A stretch of 10,185 nucleotides of DNA from Bacteroidales bacterium. GTDB lineage: Bacteria; Bacteroidota; Bacteroidia; Bacteroidales; NBLH01. Location of the stretch: positions 1 through 10,185 of the forward strand of contig JALWNR010000717.1 in the NCBI GenBank assembly GCA_027083715.1, written 5' to 3'. This document shows positions 1 to 5,723 of this stretch, one piece after another (positions within the stretch are counted from its first letter, which is position 1; every line of letters begins with the position of its first letter). Under the pieces are notes generated by a model. That model saw only the letters and a list, made by a program, of their open reading frames with translations, was not told the DNA's origin and made no database searches. The position numbers and the translations under genes are program-made.

Positions 1-161
1 CTGGTTGGACTAATCAAATTGGCTGGAATGTAGGCTTTATTGAGACATTAAATAATAAATGGATTTTTGCAATGAATATGGATATAAATAACAAAAAAGA
101 TACTAAATACAGAAAGAAAATAACGTATGAAATTCTGAAATCTGAAAACATAATAGAATAA
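1..161 (+). CDS. Class D (OXA-like) beta-lactamase, C-terminal end only
   Basis: Only the last 52 codons are present; the first complete codon begins at position 3 and the stop is TAA at 159-161. The visible peptide starts (T)GWTNQIGWNVGFIETL and continues with WIFAMNMDI and a closing RKKITYEILKSENIIE. The window edge cuts the K-T-G box: the two leading bases CT plus GGT TGG fit Thr-Gly-Trp. The IGWxVGxxE strand and the aromatic-F-A-x-N-x-[DE]-I strand are typical of the C-terminal beta-sheet of class D serine beta-lactamases and related BlaR-type sensor domains. Such enzymes act in the periplasm on beta-lactams. The catalytic S-x-x-K and S-x-V motifs lie outside the window, so activity and signal peptide cannot be judged, and a BlaR1-like sensor domain cannot be fully excluded. 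The gene is followed within 8 bp by a repeated hairpin element. Confidence 0.82.
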   Translation, partial: GWTNQIGWNVGFIETLNNKWIFAMNMDINNKKDTKYRKKITYEILKSENIIE

Positions 162-168
162 TCACTGG

Positions 169-205
169 CACAATAAAAAATATAGTGCATTTGGCAGATA
201 GTACT
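169..205 (+). repeat. 37-bp 3'-flank repeat, copy 1
   Basis: This 37-bp stretch matches 3937-3973 at 32 of 37 positions without gaps. Its left half folds into a hairpin (GCACAATA at 168-175 against TATAGTGC at 181-188, one mismatch, loop of five A). A second small hairpin follows at once (TACTA 202-206, loop ATCG, TAGTA 211-215). It lies 7 bases past the stop of the beta-lactamase fragment, inside the 157-bp gap before the next gene. I see no other clear feature in that gap. It could be a weak transcription terminator, a recombination site or part of a dispersed genomic repeat. Confidence 0.7.
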
Positions 206-318
206 AATCGTAGTAATAAATAAACATAGTAAAAAATTGAAAAATACGTGTTTCGAAATCGGCAATATTTCATATACTCACCATTATGCTGCATACACAG
301 CGAAAGATATAAGAAAAT

Positions 319-852
319 ATGAGATTAGATTTTAACTTTAAAAATATAGAATATTTGAAAATTGGAAATAATAAGCAGAAAAAAGCTTATGAAGTTCTGG
401 TGAAAAATGAAATAATGATTACACTAGAAAAGTTTGATCCAATTTTAATAGGCACTATCCCAATCAATATTGACATTGAAAATAGTGACCTTGATATTAT
501 TTGCTGCTTTGTTGATCGAAACGATTTTGAAAAATTATTGACTAAAAAATTCGGCAATGCAGAGAGATTTAAAATTTGGAAAAATTCATCACAAGAATCG
601 GAAGTAGTTGTTGCCAACTTTTTTGTGGACGGATTTGAAATAGAGATTTTCGGGCAGAATATTCCTACAAACAAGCAAAGAGGTTATCGACATATGCTAA
701 TTGAGCATAAACTACTTGAAGAACATGGAGATGAATTTCGAAAAAGAATTATTGAATTAAAAGAAAAAGGGTACAAGACAGAACCTGCTTTTGCTTATGA
801 ACTTGGATTAGAAGGAAACCCATATGAAACTCTATTAGAGTTAGTACAATAA
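319..852 (+). CDS. DUF4269 family protein (nucleotidyltransferase-like)
   Basis: The 177-residue product matches the DUF4269 family from end to end as I recall it: an N-terminal YLKIGNNKQKKAYEVL segment, the core PILIGTIPINIDIENSDLDI (residues 41-60), EIEIFGQ (107-113), YRHMLIEHKLL (123-133) and the C-terminal KTEPAFAYELGLEGNPYETL. The G45-T46 ... S56-D57-L58-D59 arrangement resembles the metal-binding GS-x(n)-DxD motif of the nucleotidyltransferase superfamily, with E107 or E109 as a possible third carboxylate. The family's substrate is not known to me, so the catalytic role is inference. There is no signal peptide or membrane segment, so it is probably cytoplasmic. The ATG at 319 is the first in-frame start and keeps the family's usual length. 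It stands alone between two long intergenic regions. The last codons, CAA TAA, share the ACAATAA string found at the ends of the neighbouring genes. Confidence 0.85.
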   Translation: MRLDFNFKNIEYLKIGNNKQKKAYEVLVKNEIMITLEKFDPILIGTIPINIDIENSDLDIICCFVDRNDFEKLLTKKFGNAERFKIWKNSSQESEVVVANFFVDGFEIEIFGQNIPTNKQRGYRHMLIEHKLLEEHGDEFRKRIIELKEKGYKTEPAFAYELGLEGNPYETLLELVQ

Positions 853-924
853 GTACGAACCGTCCAAAATGTATAAAAATAATAGCCGAAATAGTCGTAA
901 ATTCAATGGGTAGCCATTGGGTAA

Positions 925-1176
925 GATGCACAAGATGTCAGGGAATTTGGCGTTTACACCCAAGACTATCAAGAATTAAGCTATTGGCTGTTCCGATTCA
1001 TCGGAATGCATGAAGAAAATTTCAAGCGAAACCCAACCTTTAGCCTCATGAGCCGAAGGCGAATAAATTTGAGTGCGTTTATTTTGCCGCAAAATTTATT
1101 TAATACATTGATAATAAGTGTATTGCACGCACCTGTAGCAAAAGCGGTGAACTGCGAAGCACCTCACCGAAGGTAA
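925..1176 (+). pseudogene. Possible gene remnant, unrecognised
   Basis: This frame is open from just after a stop at 922-924 to TAA at 1174-1176. Its first part reads like real protein (EFGVYTQDYQELSYWLF, then RFIGMHEENFKRNPTFSLMS), but there is no ATG before 1006, and the second half runs through the foldable segment and looks non-coding (ends in VNCEAPHRR). I do not recognise the family. It may be the tail of a disrupted gene, or a chance open frame. Confidence 0.25.
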
Positions 1177-1229
1177 TTTTGCGGGTTAACTATAAAGCGC
1201 TATAAGTGCCGCAGCAAGAAAACTTGCTG
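1087..1229 (+). other. Strongly foldable intergenic segment (possible structured RNA or recombination site)
   Basis: Four inverted repeats are nested or stacked here. CCGCAAAATT (1087-1096) pairs perfectly with AATTTTGCGG (1175-1184), enclosing two hairpins: AATACATT (1102-1109) with AAGTGTATT's last eight bases (1117-1124, one G-U pair), and CGGTGA (1145-1150) with TCACCG (1164-1169). A separate perfect hairpin follows: CAGCAAG (1212-1218), loop AAAA, CTTGCTG (1223-1229). The arrangement is a closing stem around a multi-branched loop plus a downstream hairpin. That last hairpin is followed by TAATTATTT, a weak terminator-like tail. I cannot match it to a known RNA family or to an attC site. 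Confidence 0.45.
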
Positions 1230-1243
1230 TAATTATTTAGAAT

Positions 1244-1411
1244 ATGCTTGCCAAGGGTGAGCAATATAAGCCGCCAACTGAATATTTATTTCTCAACCCA
1301 AAAAGAAAGCTCAGATTAGCATCCCTAATAAAGAAAAATATTGCTAAATTTGACCTCAAACTCGGAGATGTTAGTTTTCATAAACTGTTGAATACCAATA
1401 TAAAAATTTGA
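1244..1411 (+). pseudogene. Short 55-codon ORF, possible remnant
   Basis: An ATG at 1244 opens a 55-residue frame ending with TGA at 1409-1411. The peptide is basic (contains FLNPKRKLRLASLIKKNIAKF, and ends LLNTNIKI) and has no membrane segment or recognisable motif. It lies immediately after the foldable segment and 42 bp before the next gene. It may be the truncated end of a larger protein or a chance frame. Nothing else supports expression. Confidence 0.25.
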
Positions 1412-1453
1412 CCTTAGTTGGAATAAAAAGAGCGATACTGCAAAAAGATTAGA

Positions 1454-2263
1454 ATGGATATTTTAACACATACATTATCTGGAGTTGCAATTGGAACAGT
1501 TGTATCAAGTTTTGCTAATTCAGGATTTAAGAATAGACTAAAAATTGTTTTGATTTCTGGATTTGCAGGGGCTTTCCCTGATTTGGATGCGATAAGTTTA
1601 TGGAGTGGGTTTGATTCTACAATTGGGGATTTTTTTAATCTTTCAGTGAGTGGAGAAGAAATTTATTCAGAAAAATATTGGTATTCTCATCATGCTTTCT
1701 TGCATAGCATGCTTGCAGGTATATTGATAGCCGTATTTTTGGGTTTAACAAGCTACATGATTGATATAAAACACAAAGGATTAAAAAGCAGGAGTGTTCT
1801 GGACTTTTTAAAACAAAAACGAATTATGATGATTGGTTTCTTTCTTGGATTTTTAATACACCTGATTGAAGATATGCCGACACCTGCTTCGACTTGGGGT
1901 GGCGTTAATTTTTTCTGGCCTTCAAAATTTTACATTGGAGGAACTGGAGAGATTTGGTGGTGGAATAATTACGATATTTTTCTGATTGTGATTTGCGTGA
2001 TTATAATAAACTTGATTCTACCAATAATTCAAAGATTTGTTAACTTTGATTTAAGAAAATTTACTGTTGGAGTGTTTATTCTCGGATTCTTATTTGCAAC
2101 GATTCAGATTAAAACAAGGGGGTTTGATTTTGCATACACAGGTCATGCAACAAAATATCAAGAATTTGAGGTCAAATCAAAAGAGATACAAAAGGAGATT
2201 TTAGGAGACAGGTTATATCGAATTATGGAAAACTTAGATAATAAACTGAAAATTAATTTTTAA
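1454..2263 (+). CDS. YdjM-type membrane protein, predicted metal-dependent hydrolase
   Basis: The 269-residue protein shows the hallmarks of the YdjM / DUF457 family (PF04307), integral membrane proteins annotated as putative metal-dependent hydrolases. It starts MDILTHTLSG with H6, and has FPDLDAIS (D43, D45), YSHHAFLHS (H79, H80, H84) and GFLIHLIEDMPTPASTWGG (H136, E139, D140). These conserved His and Asp residues sit at membrane boundaries and plausibly bind a metal. Hydrophobic segments lie at about 8-22, 31-47, 85-103, 124-138, 174-194 and 203-218, so it should be an inner-membrane protein. The C-terminal 40 residues are charged and probably soluble. Substrate and reaction are unknown for the family. 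The ATG at 1454 gives the family's conserved N-terminus. It is a single-gene unit with 600 bp of non-coding DNA before it and 370 bp after it. Confidence 0.82.
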   Translation: MDILTHTLSGVAIGTVVSSFANSGFKNRLKIVLISGFAGAFPDLDAISLWSGFDSTIGDFFNLSVSGEEIYSEKYWYSHHAFLHSMLAGILIAVFLGLTSYMIDIKHKGLKSRSVLDFLKQKRIMMIGFFLGFLIHLIEDMPTPASTWGGVNFFWPSKFYIGGTGEIWWWNNYDIFLIVICVIIINLILPIIQRFVNFDLRKFTVGVFILGFLFATIQIKTRGFDFAYTGHATKYQEFEVKSKEIQKEILGDRLYRIMENLDNKLKINF

Positions 2264-2272
2264 TAATTACTG

Positions 2273-2310
2273 GCTACAATAAATGCTAAAATTCATTTTG
2301 GTTGTGTAGC
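2273..2310 (+). repeat. Bulged hairpin after the YdjM-type gene, related to the 3'-flank repeat
   Basis: GCTACA (2273-2278) pairs with TGTAGC (2305-2310), and AAATG (2281-2285) pairs with CATTT (2294-2298) around the loop CTAAAATT. The start ACTGGC-TACAATAAA resembles ACTGGC-ACAATAAA at 164-177, and both are followed by CATTT and G's about 20 bases on. The resemblance to the 37-bp repeat is partial, so kinship is only a suggestion. No T-run follows, so it is unlikely to be an intrinsic terminator. Confidence 0.45.
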
Positions 2311-2365
2311 TCGCGCGGGCGGTATGCGGTATTTAGTCTCCACAAAATTTTCTGATTTTGTTTAT

Positions 2366-2396
2366 TTTGACGGGGCAGAATATTTTGTTATATTTA
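2366..2396 (+). promoter_or_regulatory. Bacteroidota-type promoter candidate
   Basis: TTTG at 2366-2369 is followed after exactly 19 bases by TATATTTA (2389-2396), close to the Bacteroidota consensus TTTG-N19-TAnnTTTG. Transcription would begin near 2403, just ahead of the 10-bp hairpin, and run toward the permease gene at 2634. AT-rich DNA yields such matches by chance, so this is tentative. Confidence 0.4.
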
Positions 2397-2426
2397 CACA
2401 CGATGATACTAACTACTAAACACATC

Positions 2427-2454
2427 CACAACGACTATTAACACAGTCGTTGTG
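2427..2454 (+). other. Perfect 10-bp hairpin
   Basis: CACAACGACT (2427-2436) is the exact reverse complement of AGTCGTTGTG (2445-2454), with the 8-nt loop ATTAACAC. TTTAATG follows, which is too poor in T for a confident terminator. It sits about 25 nt after the predicted transcription start of the promoter candidate upstream, so it could be an attenuator or 5' leader stem. It could equally be a recombination-site stem. Confidence 0.55.
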
Positions 2455-2633
2455 TTTAATGCAAGGATTGATAAATTCCTAAAATAAGTTAAATAAAAAA
2501 TATTACATTTATTGATGTTGAACGATTATACTTAATCAATGAAATTGCTAAGATTAAAAAAAGTCCAACGCAAATATATACGTTCTGGGAAATGCTGAAA
2601 TTACGATAAATATTTAAATTAAAAAAGAGTATA

Positions 2634-3944
2634 ATGAGACAAAATAAAAAACTCAGCTTAGTAGAGGTAATATCAATGGCAGTTGGTACAATGATAGGGG
2701 CCAGCATTTTTTCGATTTTTGGTTTAGGCGCAAAAATCGCCGGAAACGATTTGCCTGAAGCATTTATCATTTCAGGGATTTACGCTTTAGTTGTTGCATA
2801 TTCATATGCAATTTTGGGAGGGAAAATAATATCAAATGCAGGTCCGATTGCTTTTATATTGAAAGGACTGGGAGATAGTATTATAACCGGCTCACTAAGT
2901 ATTCTTATGTGGTTAACTTATGTAATATCAATCGCACTTTTTGTTAAAGGTTTTGCTGGCTATTTGTTGCCTTTTATACATGTTGAACCAACTACATTTA
3001 CAATTGGGATAGTTGAAATAATAGTTATCTCATTTTTTACAGCCTTAAACTTTTTTGGAAGTAAAGCTGTTGGGAAAGCTGAATTTTACATAGTACTCAT
3101 AAAATTATCTATTCTGTTAGTATTTATATTAGGTGGATTTATGACAATTAATTGGGAAATGGCAAAACCTATTTTCGATGCTCCACACACAAATGGCTTG
3201 CTTAATGCCTCCATTATCTTTTTTCTTTCCTATATGGGATTTGGCCTTATTACCAATGCATCAGAGAACATTAAAAATCCGACAAAAAATGTACCTCGTG
3301 CAATATTTATAAGCATATTATTTGTAATGCTTTTTTATATATTAATTTCACTTGTTACAATTGGTAATTTACCATTGCAAGATATTATTAAAGCACAAGA
3401 GAATGCTTTAGCAATAGCGGCAAAACCATTTTTGGGTAATTTTGGATTTATTCTAATTACGATTGGTGCTTTATTTTCTATTTCGTCTGCATTAAATGCT
3501 ACTATTTTTGGTGGAGCAAATATTGCGTATTCATTGGCAAAAGATGGTGAATTACCCGATTTTTTTGAAAGAAAAGTATGGTTTAAATCAATAGAAGGTT
3601 TATATATTACTGCCGGTTTAGGGCTTCTTTTCGCATTGTTTTTTGATTTAGGAGCAATAGCATCTATTACAAGTACTGTATTTACAGTCATTTATATATT
3701 TGTATTAATTTCTCATTTAAAATTACAAAAAGAATATGGCGGTAATAGAATACTTCTTTTTATTAACTTAATTATTCTTACAAGTGTTTTTATTGCACTT
3801 ATGAAATATCAATGGGATACACAAAGAAGTGCCTTTTATGGCAGTATCTTTACCTTTGTTGGAGCTTTTATTGTTGAATACTTTTATAGAAAATATGGAA
3901 AACGAGAAATGAAAAACAACAAAATTAGCACATATCCACAATAA
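2634..3944 (+). CDS. APC-superfamily permease (amino acid transporter-like)
   Basis: The 436-residue product is almost entirely hydrophobic, with about 12 predicted transmembrane segments, as expected for the APC superfamily (COG0531-type amino acid permeases). The N-terminal KLSLVEVISMAVGTMIGASIFSIFG (residues 6-30) contains the GxxIGxxIF motif of transmembrane helix 1, whose unwound part binds substrate in this family. A second recognisable stretch, SYMGFGLITNASENIKNP (about 199-216), corresponds to the helix 6 'F/YxGF...E..KNP' signature, with the glutamate of ASENIKNP present. Length is normal for the family. Substrate is not predictable here; amino acids or polyamines are usual, taken up or exchanged across the inner membrane. 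ATG at 2634 begins just before helix 1. The last codons (CCA CAA TAA) lie inside the second copy of the 37-bp repeat, so the extreme C-terminus may have been set by a recombination event. Confidence 0.87.
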   Translation: MRQNKKLSLVEVISMAVGTMIGASIFSIFGLGAKIAGNDLPEAFIISGIYALVVAYSYAILGGKIISNAGPIAFILKGLGDSIITGSLSILMWLTYVISIALFVKGFAGYLLPFIHVEPTTFTIGIVEIIVISFFTALNFFGSKAVGKAEFYIVLIKLSILLVFILGGFMTINWEMAKPIFDAPHTNGLLNASIIFFLSYMGFGLITNASENIKNPTKNVPRAIFISILFVMLFYILISLVTIGNLPLQDIIKAQENALAIAAKPFLGNFGFILITIGALFSISSALNATIFGGANIAYSLAKDGELPDFFERKVWFKSIEGLYITAGLGLLFALFFDLGAIASITSTVFTVIYIFVLISHLKLQKEYGGNRILLFINLIILTSVFIALMKYQWDTQRSAFYGSIFTFVGAFIVEYFYRKYGKREMKNNKISTYPQ

Positions 3945-3973
3945 AAAGTATAGTGAATTTAGCAAATGGTACT
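3937..3973 (+). repeat. 37-bp 3'-flank repeat, copy 2, overlapping the permease stop
   Basis: It matches 169-205 at 32 of 37 positions, including the stem CACAATA / TATAGTG (3937-3943 and 3949-3955) with one mismatch. The first eight bases are the last two codons and the stop of the permease gene. The two copies differ at five positions, mostly transitions, so they are related but not recently duplicated. The rest of the 103-bp gap to the next gene (3945-4047) shows no further recognisable feature. Confidence 0.7.
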
Positions 3974-4047
3974 GATAATGAGGATTGTGGCAAATATATT
4001 ACGGGATATTAGATAAATAACGGTTAAACATGTTAAAATAGAAACAC

Positions 4048-4512
4048 ATGAAAAAAATATTTATTCTTGTTTTGTTTTTTGTATTTACAAACAAAATAAG
4101 TGCAATCACAATTAATGCTGAGCTTTTTGAATATGATGAGGAAAAAGTTGAAGCGGCATTTGCCGATTTAGATGAACTGGAGAATTTGCTTGAGACAAAT
4201 CCCGAATGGACAATAGCTGATGTGGCTTTTCGTTTACCACAGTACAACTATATGCTGGAAAATGTCAATCCTGCACCTTTGGGTTTTACCAATATTTCCG
4301 CTCCCGGAAATATTCCTTCATTTTGGTGGGCTTTTTCTTTCAGTATCGTCGGCTCATATTTTATTTACAGTGCGGTAGCCGGTCCAATAGCCGTTACCAT
4401 AGTTTATTTTAATACAGATAAAGATAAAGCCGAAACTAAAAAAGCTATTTACGGTTGTTTAACAGGCACGGTTCTTGGTTTAGGAATTAGGTACTTAGTA
4501 TCTAATTTGTAA
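4048..4512 (+). CDS. Small exported membrane protein of unknown function
   Basis: The 154-residue product opens with a Sec-type signal sequence (MKKIFILVLFFVFTNKISA, cleavage likely near 19/20). A short acidic region follows (about 28-50, rich in Glu and Asp), then a Pro/Gly-rich segment (NPAPLGFTNISAPGNIPSFWW, 74-94). One long or two close membrane segments cover about 91-121, and a last one about 134-152. A hydrophilic loop NTDKDKAETKK (122-132) separates them. I recall similar 'IPSFWW ... TDKDKxxTKKAxxGC' proteins of unknown function in Bacteroidota, often near YidD-like genes, but cannot verify this. It begins the five-gene run and is followed by only 4 bp before the next start, so the two are very probably co-transcribed and translationally coupled. 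Its signal site lacks the +1 Gln seen in its neighbours. Confidence 0.75.
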   Translation: MKKIFILVLFFVFTNKISAITINAELFEYDEEKVEAAFADLDELENLLETNPEWTIADVAFRLPQYNYMLENVNPAPLGFTNISAPGNIPSFWWAFSFSIVGSYFIYSAVAGPIAVTIVYFNTDKDKAETKKAIYGCLTGTVLGLGIRYLVSNL

Positions 4513-4516
4513 TATT

Positions 4517-5206
4517 ATGAATCGAAAATATTATTTTGTTTTATTTGCGCTTGTTATACTTTTGCTACAAAAATACAGTGTTGAAGCACAAGATTTTTAT
4601 CGCTTTAAAGCGGATTATACGATTAAACTCAGCAATAAGGGCAATAAGCCGGTAATGAAGAAAGGTACTGTATTTTATGATAAAAATGTAAAAAAAATTG
4701 TTATAAAAAACGGCTTTCCGCTTAAAGAAAACATCATTCATTCAGATACTTCAATTTATTTTATTAGAGTGGGAAGAGTAATTAACAGAACTACAAACTT
4801 TTTGCCGGTTGAGTTTTCGGTTTTTCATTTGGCACTTAACGGAAATCTTGCTAATTATGGTTTAGATAAAGCCGGTTATATATTAAATGATGTAAGCAGA
4901 GATAAAGGTTTAGTTATTGCAAGTTGGTTGCCTGAAAATAATTTTAAAGAAAATTTAGGGAAAATTATTATTGCTACCAAAGGAAAGGAGCTTTACAGCA
5001 TTGTTTATCTTAATAAAAAAGAAGAAATTATTAGTAAACATATTTTTCATAAATATATGTATGATAAGGGCTTTTCATTTCCTACAGAAATAGTGCGAAT
5101 ATATTATGTTGATCAGGAAGAACTTTATGAGCTTACCACATACCGGAATATTAAAATTAATGAAACGGGCAATAATGAATATTATAATTACCGGATACCG
5201 GAATAA
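4517..5206 (+). CDS. Exported LolA-like protein of unknown function
   Basis: The 229-residue protein has a clear signal peptide (MNRKYYFVLFALVILLLQKY, cleavage VEA|Q at 24/25). The mature part is a single hydrophilic beta-rich domain without internal membrane segments. It reads as a chain of alternating strands (FRFKADYTIKLSNKG-like opening at 27-42, KGTVFYDKNVKKIVIKNGFP 50-69, KEELYSIVYLN and EELYELTTYRNIKIN near the end), which resembles the lipoprotein-carrier (LolA/LolB) fold common in periplasmic proteins. This fold assignment comes from pattern only. No lipobox cysteine is present, so it should be soluble periplasmic. It starts 4 bp after the preceding stop, and its last 32 bp overlap the start of the YidD-like gene, which argues for one coordinated unit. 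Confidence 0.72.
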   Translation: MNRKYYFVLFALVILLLQKYSVEAQDFYRFKADYTIKLSNKGNKPVMKKGTVFYDKNVKKIVIKNGFPLKENIIHSDTSIYFIRVGRVINRTTNFLPVEFSVFHLALNGNLANYGLDKAGYILNDVSRDKGLVIASWLPENNFKENLGKIIIATKGKELYSIVYLNKKEEIISKHIFHKYMYDKGFSFPTEIVRIYYVDQEELYELTTYRNIKINETGNNEYYNYRIPE

Positions 5207-5594
5207 GTTTTTGGTTATCTTGTTTTTTAGTTTTTTTATCAAAAATATATCCATAGCGCAGACTCAAGAGGACTTGGCTCTTTTTTCGGATATTTATAAA
5301 GTTCATGAGCATAAAACTCATTATGGAAAATATTTTAAAAATGCATCAAATGAGTTGGAATTTATTACTACAGGGCTTTTTGTTTTTTATAAAGATTTTT
5401 TTTCATCGCAAGACGGAAACCATTGTGCATTTTATCCTTCGTGCAGTATTTATACCATTGAAGCCATAAAAAAACAAGGGATTATACTTGGTTTAATGAA
5501 TGGTATTGACAGGCTTTCAAGGTGCAACAGACTTAGCCCTGAAAATTACTCCTTTTATAAAAATACCCATTTATTTTATGATCCAATAGAATAG
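5175..5594 (+). CDS. yidD: YidD-domain protein with its own signal peptide
   Basis: The C-terminal part carries the YidD (membrane protein insertion efficiency factor, PF01809) signature: C84-A-F-Y-P-S-C90-S-I-Y, then TIEAIKKQGIILGLMNGIDRLSRCN with R113, R116 and C117, so all three typical cysteines are present. Canonical YidD is about 85 residues, cytoplasmic and attached to the inner membrane near YidC. Here the 139-residue protein has an N-terminal basic-hydrophobic signal (YRNKFLVILFFSFFIKN) with a plausible site SIA|Q at 28/29, plus an extra segment of about 35 residues before the domain. It therefore looks exported, and the cysteines would be periplasmic. An upstream in-frame ATG at 5160 would add five residues (MKRAI); both starts overlap the preceding gene. 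ATG at 5175 is preferred because it gives a signal peptide of more usual length. Longer extensions to 5106 would bury the signal and are unlikely. Domain identity is confident; function is not. Confidence 0.83.
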   Translation: MNIIITGYRNKFLVILFFSFFIKNISIAQTQEDLALFSDIYKVHEHKTHYGKYFKNASNELEFITTGLFVFYKDFFSSQDGNHCAFYPSCSIYTIEAIKKQGIILGLMNGIDRLSRCNRLSPENYSFYKNTHLFYDPIE

Positions 5595-5671
5595 TTATAT
5601 TGTTTTTTCTGATATTTGCATTTTGTTTTTTATTACTTCTGCAAACTATGCAGATTGATTTGTTAGCCTTG

Positions 5672-5710
5672 ATATTTGACTTTATAAACAAAATATCTGA
5701 TTTTATAAAC
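5672..5710 (+). repeat. Direct repeat with 21-bp period before the TPR genes
   Basis: ATATTTGACTTTATAAAC (5672-5689) recurs as ATATCTGATTTTATAAAC (5693-5710): 16 of 18 positions agree and the start-to-start distance is 21 bp, two helical turns. The pair lies in the only sizeable gap of the operon (5595-5723), 13 bp before the ATG at 5724. Two helically phased copies beside a start suggest a dimeric regulator site or promoter element, but AT-rich chance repetition is possible. No clear terminator hairpin was seen in this gap. Confidence 0.5.
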
Positions 5711-5723
5711 TGACTAAATATAT

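Larger units (their letters stand above)
853..1453. other. 601-bp intergenic region with hairpins and ORF remnants
   Basis: No convincing complete gene lies here. From left to right it holds a perfect 6-bp hairpin with a GTAG loop (CAATGG 904-909, CCATTG 914-919) and an open stretch without a good start (925-1176). A strongly foldable segment (1087-1229) and a 55-codon reading frame (1244-1411) follow. Base composition around 1130-1215 is richer in G and C than the surrounding genes. The mix of structure and short reading frames suggests decayed or inserted DNA. I found no clear promoter for the gene at 1454. Confidence 0.6.
2264..2633. other. 370-bp intergenic region with hairpins and a promoter-like site
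   Basis: The region carries a bulged hairpin directly after the YdjM-type gene (2273-2310) and a short GC-rich island (about 2308-2330) that stands out from the AT-rich surroundings. It also holds a CAAAAT/ATTTTG hairpin (2343-2348 and 2355-2360), a promoter-like pair (2366-2396) and a perfect 10-bp hairpin (2427-2454). The remaining 170 bp before the permease start are AT-rich and show nothing I can name. If the promoter is real, the permease mRNA would have a leader of more than 200 nt containing the 10-bp hairpin. Confidence 0.6.

Noticed and set aside
14..294. - strand hydrophobic ORFs over the beta-lactamase end and the first gap
   Set aside because: They look like signal or membrane segments only because AT-rich DNA read backwards gives Phe, Ile and Leu codons; the + strand class D match explains the region.
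169..2460. Canonical integron attC sites
   Set aside because: No RYYYAAC / GTTRRRY core pair in the right arrangement was found around the hairpins, and no integrase is in the window; only the looser cassette-like layout is reported.
3937..3955. Intrinsic terminator for the permease
   Set aside because: The stem has a mismatch, is AT-rich and is followed by AATTTAGC rather than a T-run, so the repeat call is preferred.
5106..5174. Longer YidD-like reading frame starting at 5106
   Set aside because: It lies wholly inside the LolA-like gene in another frame and would place 23 extra residues before a clear signal peptide; starts at 5160 or 5175 are more natural.
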